Shown here one piece after another: positions 12,544-13,755 of a DNA stretch of 13,755 nt; within the stretch, counting starts at the first letter, position 1, and each line of letters begins with the position of its first letter. Below the pieces are notes generated by a model. It made no database searches. It was not told the DNA's origin and was given only the letters and a program-made list of their open reading frames with translations. The position numbers and the translations under genes are program-made. Source of the stretch: an uncultured Prevotella sp. (GTDB lineage Bacteria > Bacteroidota > Bacteroidia > Bacteroidales > Bacteroidaceae); NCBI GenBank assembly GCA_927910885.1, contig CAKMOD010000019.1:1-13755 (forward strand), read 5' to 3'.

Positions 12544-12581
12544 AATTCACAATTCATAATTCATAATTATGATTACCATTG
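12530..12581. repeat. 52-bp AT-rich heptad repeat, copy 2
   Basis: Identical over 52 bases to 7688-7739, in the same orientation on the + strand. It overlaps the 18/17-bp duplication and forms the presumed 5' leader or promoter region of cmk. Confidence 0.9.
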
Positions 12582-12619
12582 CTTGATATGTTTATTGCTA
12601 CACACAGCTTGTCAATTCA

Positions 12620-12750
12620 TTATCACTCATCATTCAACACCAAACACCCTACCCATAGTTTGTAAACTCATTATCACCCACAACTTAACAAATCATCAAC
12701 ACCCAACATCTAACACCCATCACCCAACATCTAACACCTATCACCCCAAA
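12620..12750 (-). repeat. Heptad repeat locus 4 (inverted), between tatD and cmk
   Basis: Read on the minus strand from about 12748, units are AGGTGTT, AGATGTT, GGGTGAT, GGGTGTT, AGATGTT, GGGTGTT, GATGATT, TGTTAAG. Further degenerate units follow (TGGTGTT, GAATGAT, GAGTGAT). The run starts inside the last codons of tatD and supplies its stop codon. Confidence 0.85.
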
Positions 12751-13558
12751 AATCACCAAACACCCTATACACATTCTCATTGGTTTGGCGGGCAAATTCG
12801 GCTTCATCAACGCCATAACTAAGGGCAAGGGTGCGCATCACTTCTACGATGAAAGCACTCTCGTTACGCTTACCACGATGAGGGACTGGAGCCATGTAAG
12901 GGCTGTCGGTCTCAAGGACGATGCGGTCAAGAGGGACGGCTGCGGGCAAGTCTTCGCGTAGATGACTGCTCTTAAAGGTTGATACTCCACCGATACCAAG
13001 TACGAAGCGGTCGAAACGGAGGAACTCCTCAGCCTCCTTCTGATTACCAGTAAAGCAATGGAAGACACCACCTGGCAGTTCTTTTTCGTACGGGCGCATG
13101 ATGTGTAGCATCTCGTTTTGTGCCTTACGACTGTGGATCATCAGAGGAAGACGAGTCTCAACGCTCCATTTCACAGCCTCCTCAAAGGCTGCAAGCTGCT
13201 GTTTCTCGTATTCACGTGTCCAATAGAAATCAAGTCCTACCTCACCAATCGCAACGACAGTTTCACCCGGTTTTGCTGTTCCCTCTGCCTTCTGACGAAG
13301 CGAGAGTAGGATTCGTTCGTGCATAGCGTCCAACACCTCACGCCAATCATCGCGCACCTCCTCTGGCTGTAGTCCAATCATCGGATAGCAGGTGTCAGGA
13401 AACTGTCGGCAAACAGCCAATACAGTATCCACTGATTTGAGGTCGATAGCTGGCAGGAATATCTTTCCTACGCCCGCTTTATGGGCACGGTTAATTACCT
13501 CTGGCAGGTCGTCAGCAAAGTCTTCAACGTCTAAATGTGCGTGTGTATCTATGATCAT
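12731..13558 (-). CDS. tatD: TatD-family metal-dependent hydrolase (DNase-like)
   Basis: Starting at MIIDTHAHLD, the protein has 275 residues. The metal ligands of the TatD amidohydrolase fold are in place: His6 and His8 in THAHLD, Glu106 in IGEVGLDFYW, His142 in MIHSRK, His167 in FHCFTG and Asp218 in LETDSPY. Family members are divalent-metal nucleases or phosphodiesterases with a TIM barrel; whether this one acts on DNA ends, as reported for E. coli TatD, is not shown by sequence. The longer open frame to 13648 reads only through heptad repeats (NQHP..), so the shorter start is right. Two oddities: the usual GLHP motif reads GLQP (Gln63), and the last eight or so residues (FWGDRC) are encoded by repeat sequence. 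Gene symbol by family resemblance only; ycfH-type paralogues look alike. Confidence 0.9.
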   Translation of the reverse strand: MIIDTHAHLDVEDFADDLPEVINRAHKAGVGKIFLPAIDLKSVDTVLAVCRQFPDTCYPMIGLQPEEVRDDWREVLDAMHERILLSLRQKAEGTAKPGETVVAIGEVGLDFYWTREYEKQQLAAFEEAVKWSVETRLPLMIHSRKAQNEMLHIMRPYEKELPGGVFHCFTGNQKEAEEFLRFDRFVLGIGGVSTFKSSHLREDLPAAVPLDRIVLETDSPYMAPVPHRGKRNESAFIVEVMRTLALSYGVDEAEFARQTNENVYRVFGDFWGDRC

Positions 13559-13559
13559 T

Positions 13560-13615
13560 GGGTGTTGGTTGATGGGTGTTGGTTGATAAATGTTGGGTGT
13601 TGATGATTTGTTGAA
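13560..13615 (+). repeat. Heptad repeat locus 5, abutting the tatD start
   Basis: Units are GGGTGTT, GGTTGAT, GGGTGTT, GGTTGAT, AAATGTT, GGGTGTT, GATGATT, TGTTGAA from 13560. The first unit begins one base upstream of the tatD ATG, so the whole ribosome-binding region of tatD is C/A-rich repeat with no Shine-Dalgarno sequence. Confidence 0.85.
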
Positions 13616-13685
13616 TGATAGGTCTTGACGAGTAGTATTTCTCAGCAATCAATGTACCTATTTAACTTATCCTAACCTTATCCTA

Positions 13686-13725
13686 TTTGCCTCCCTCCCC
13701 CTTTGGGGAGGGTCGGGGTGGGCTT
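13686..13725. repeat. GC-rich dispersed hairpin element, copy 2
   Basis: A near copy of 1693-1733: TTTGCCTCCCT, a stem CCCTCCCC (13693-13700) with GGGGAGGG (13705-13712) around CTTT, then GGGGTGGG. It is followed by GGGCTTTATCC, which also occurs near 1769-1779. Another GC-rich arm, CTCCCCTCCTTCGGAG, is cut by the window end at 13755. Confidence 0.8.
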
Positions 13726-13755
13726 TATCCTGATTTGGGCTCCCCTCCTTCGGAG

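Noticed and set aside
7688..12581. Composite transposon bounded by the two 52-bp repeats
   Set aside because: The repeats are direct, no transposase or integrase lies between them, and the enclosed genes are ordinary chromosomal ones.
12532..12822. 96-residue + strand frame rich in His/Asn/Thr/Pro
   Set aside because: It is the translation of the AT and GT repeat families plus antisense tatD.
13559..13648. Extended N terminus for TatD
   Set aside because: The added 30 residues come from heptad repeats; family members start at the M-x-D-T/S-H-x-H motif.

Overview
The window looks like a chromosomal segment from an oral or gut Bacteroidota bacterium, most likely Prevotella in the broad sense. 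The evidence is moderate AT richness, mostly weak Shine-Dalgarno sequences, repeated matches to the Bacteroidota promoter pattern (TTTG, about 20 bases, then TAnnTTTG), and proteins that read like Prevotella/Bacteroides family members. The species assignment is inference; no search was run.

Layout. 41-1324 (-) is an NhaC-type Na+/H+ antiporter. 1774-2836 (-) is a LacI-family regulator broken by two frameshifts. 3021-3962 (+) is a membrane-anchored HAD phosphatase. 4065-4137 (+) is an initiator tRNA-Met with a textbook promoter and terminator. 4138-4858 holds no gene, but has a tandem 22-bp array and a possible orphan promoter. 4859-6221 (+) is a large repeat-domain lipoprotein with a frameshift near its N terminus. 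6387-6851 (+) is a MaoC-like hydratase and 7105-7620 (+) an OhrR/MarR-type regulator. 7991-8898 (+) is a two-gene unit: an unknown secreted protein and an unknown single-pass membrane protein. 9307-10718 (-) is a zinc-ribbon membrane protein with a C-terminal frameshift, probably co-transcribed with the upstream GH25 lysozyme-like gene at 10783-11490 (-). 11812-12507 (-) is cytidylate kinase (cmk) and 12731-13558 (-) is a TatD-family metallohydrolase.

The genes are mostly unrelated housekeeping and envelope functions, and no single pathway or defence system emerges. The GH25 enzyme, the zinc-ribbon protein, the lipoprotein and the secreted/TM pair all point to the cell envelope.

The striking part is the intergenic DNA, which is full of short-period repeats. 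A dispersed family of 7-bp repeats (GGGTGTT/AAATGTT/GATGATT) occurs at five loci and forms the C-terminal codons of tatD. A second AT-rich 7-bp repeat occurs as a perfect 52-bp duplicate. Three arrays with unrelated sequence share a 22-bp period. A GC-rich hairpin element of about 40 bp occurs twice. There is also a perfect 17-bp stem hairpin.

Four apparent 1-nt indels in three otherwise conserved genes suggest either real decay or an assembly with residual indel errors. This should be settled before any frameshift is given biological meaning.
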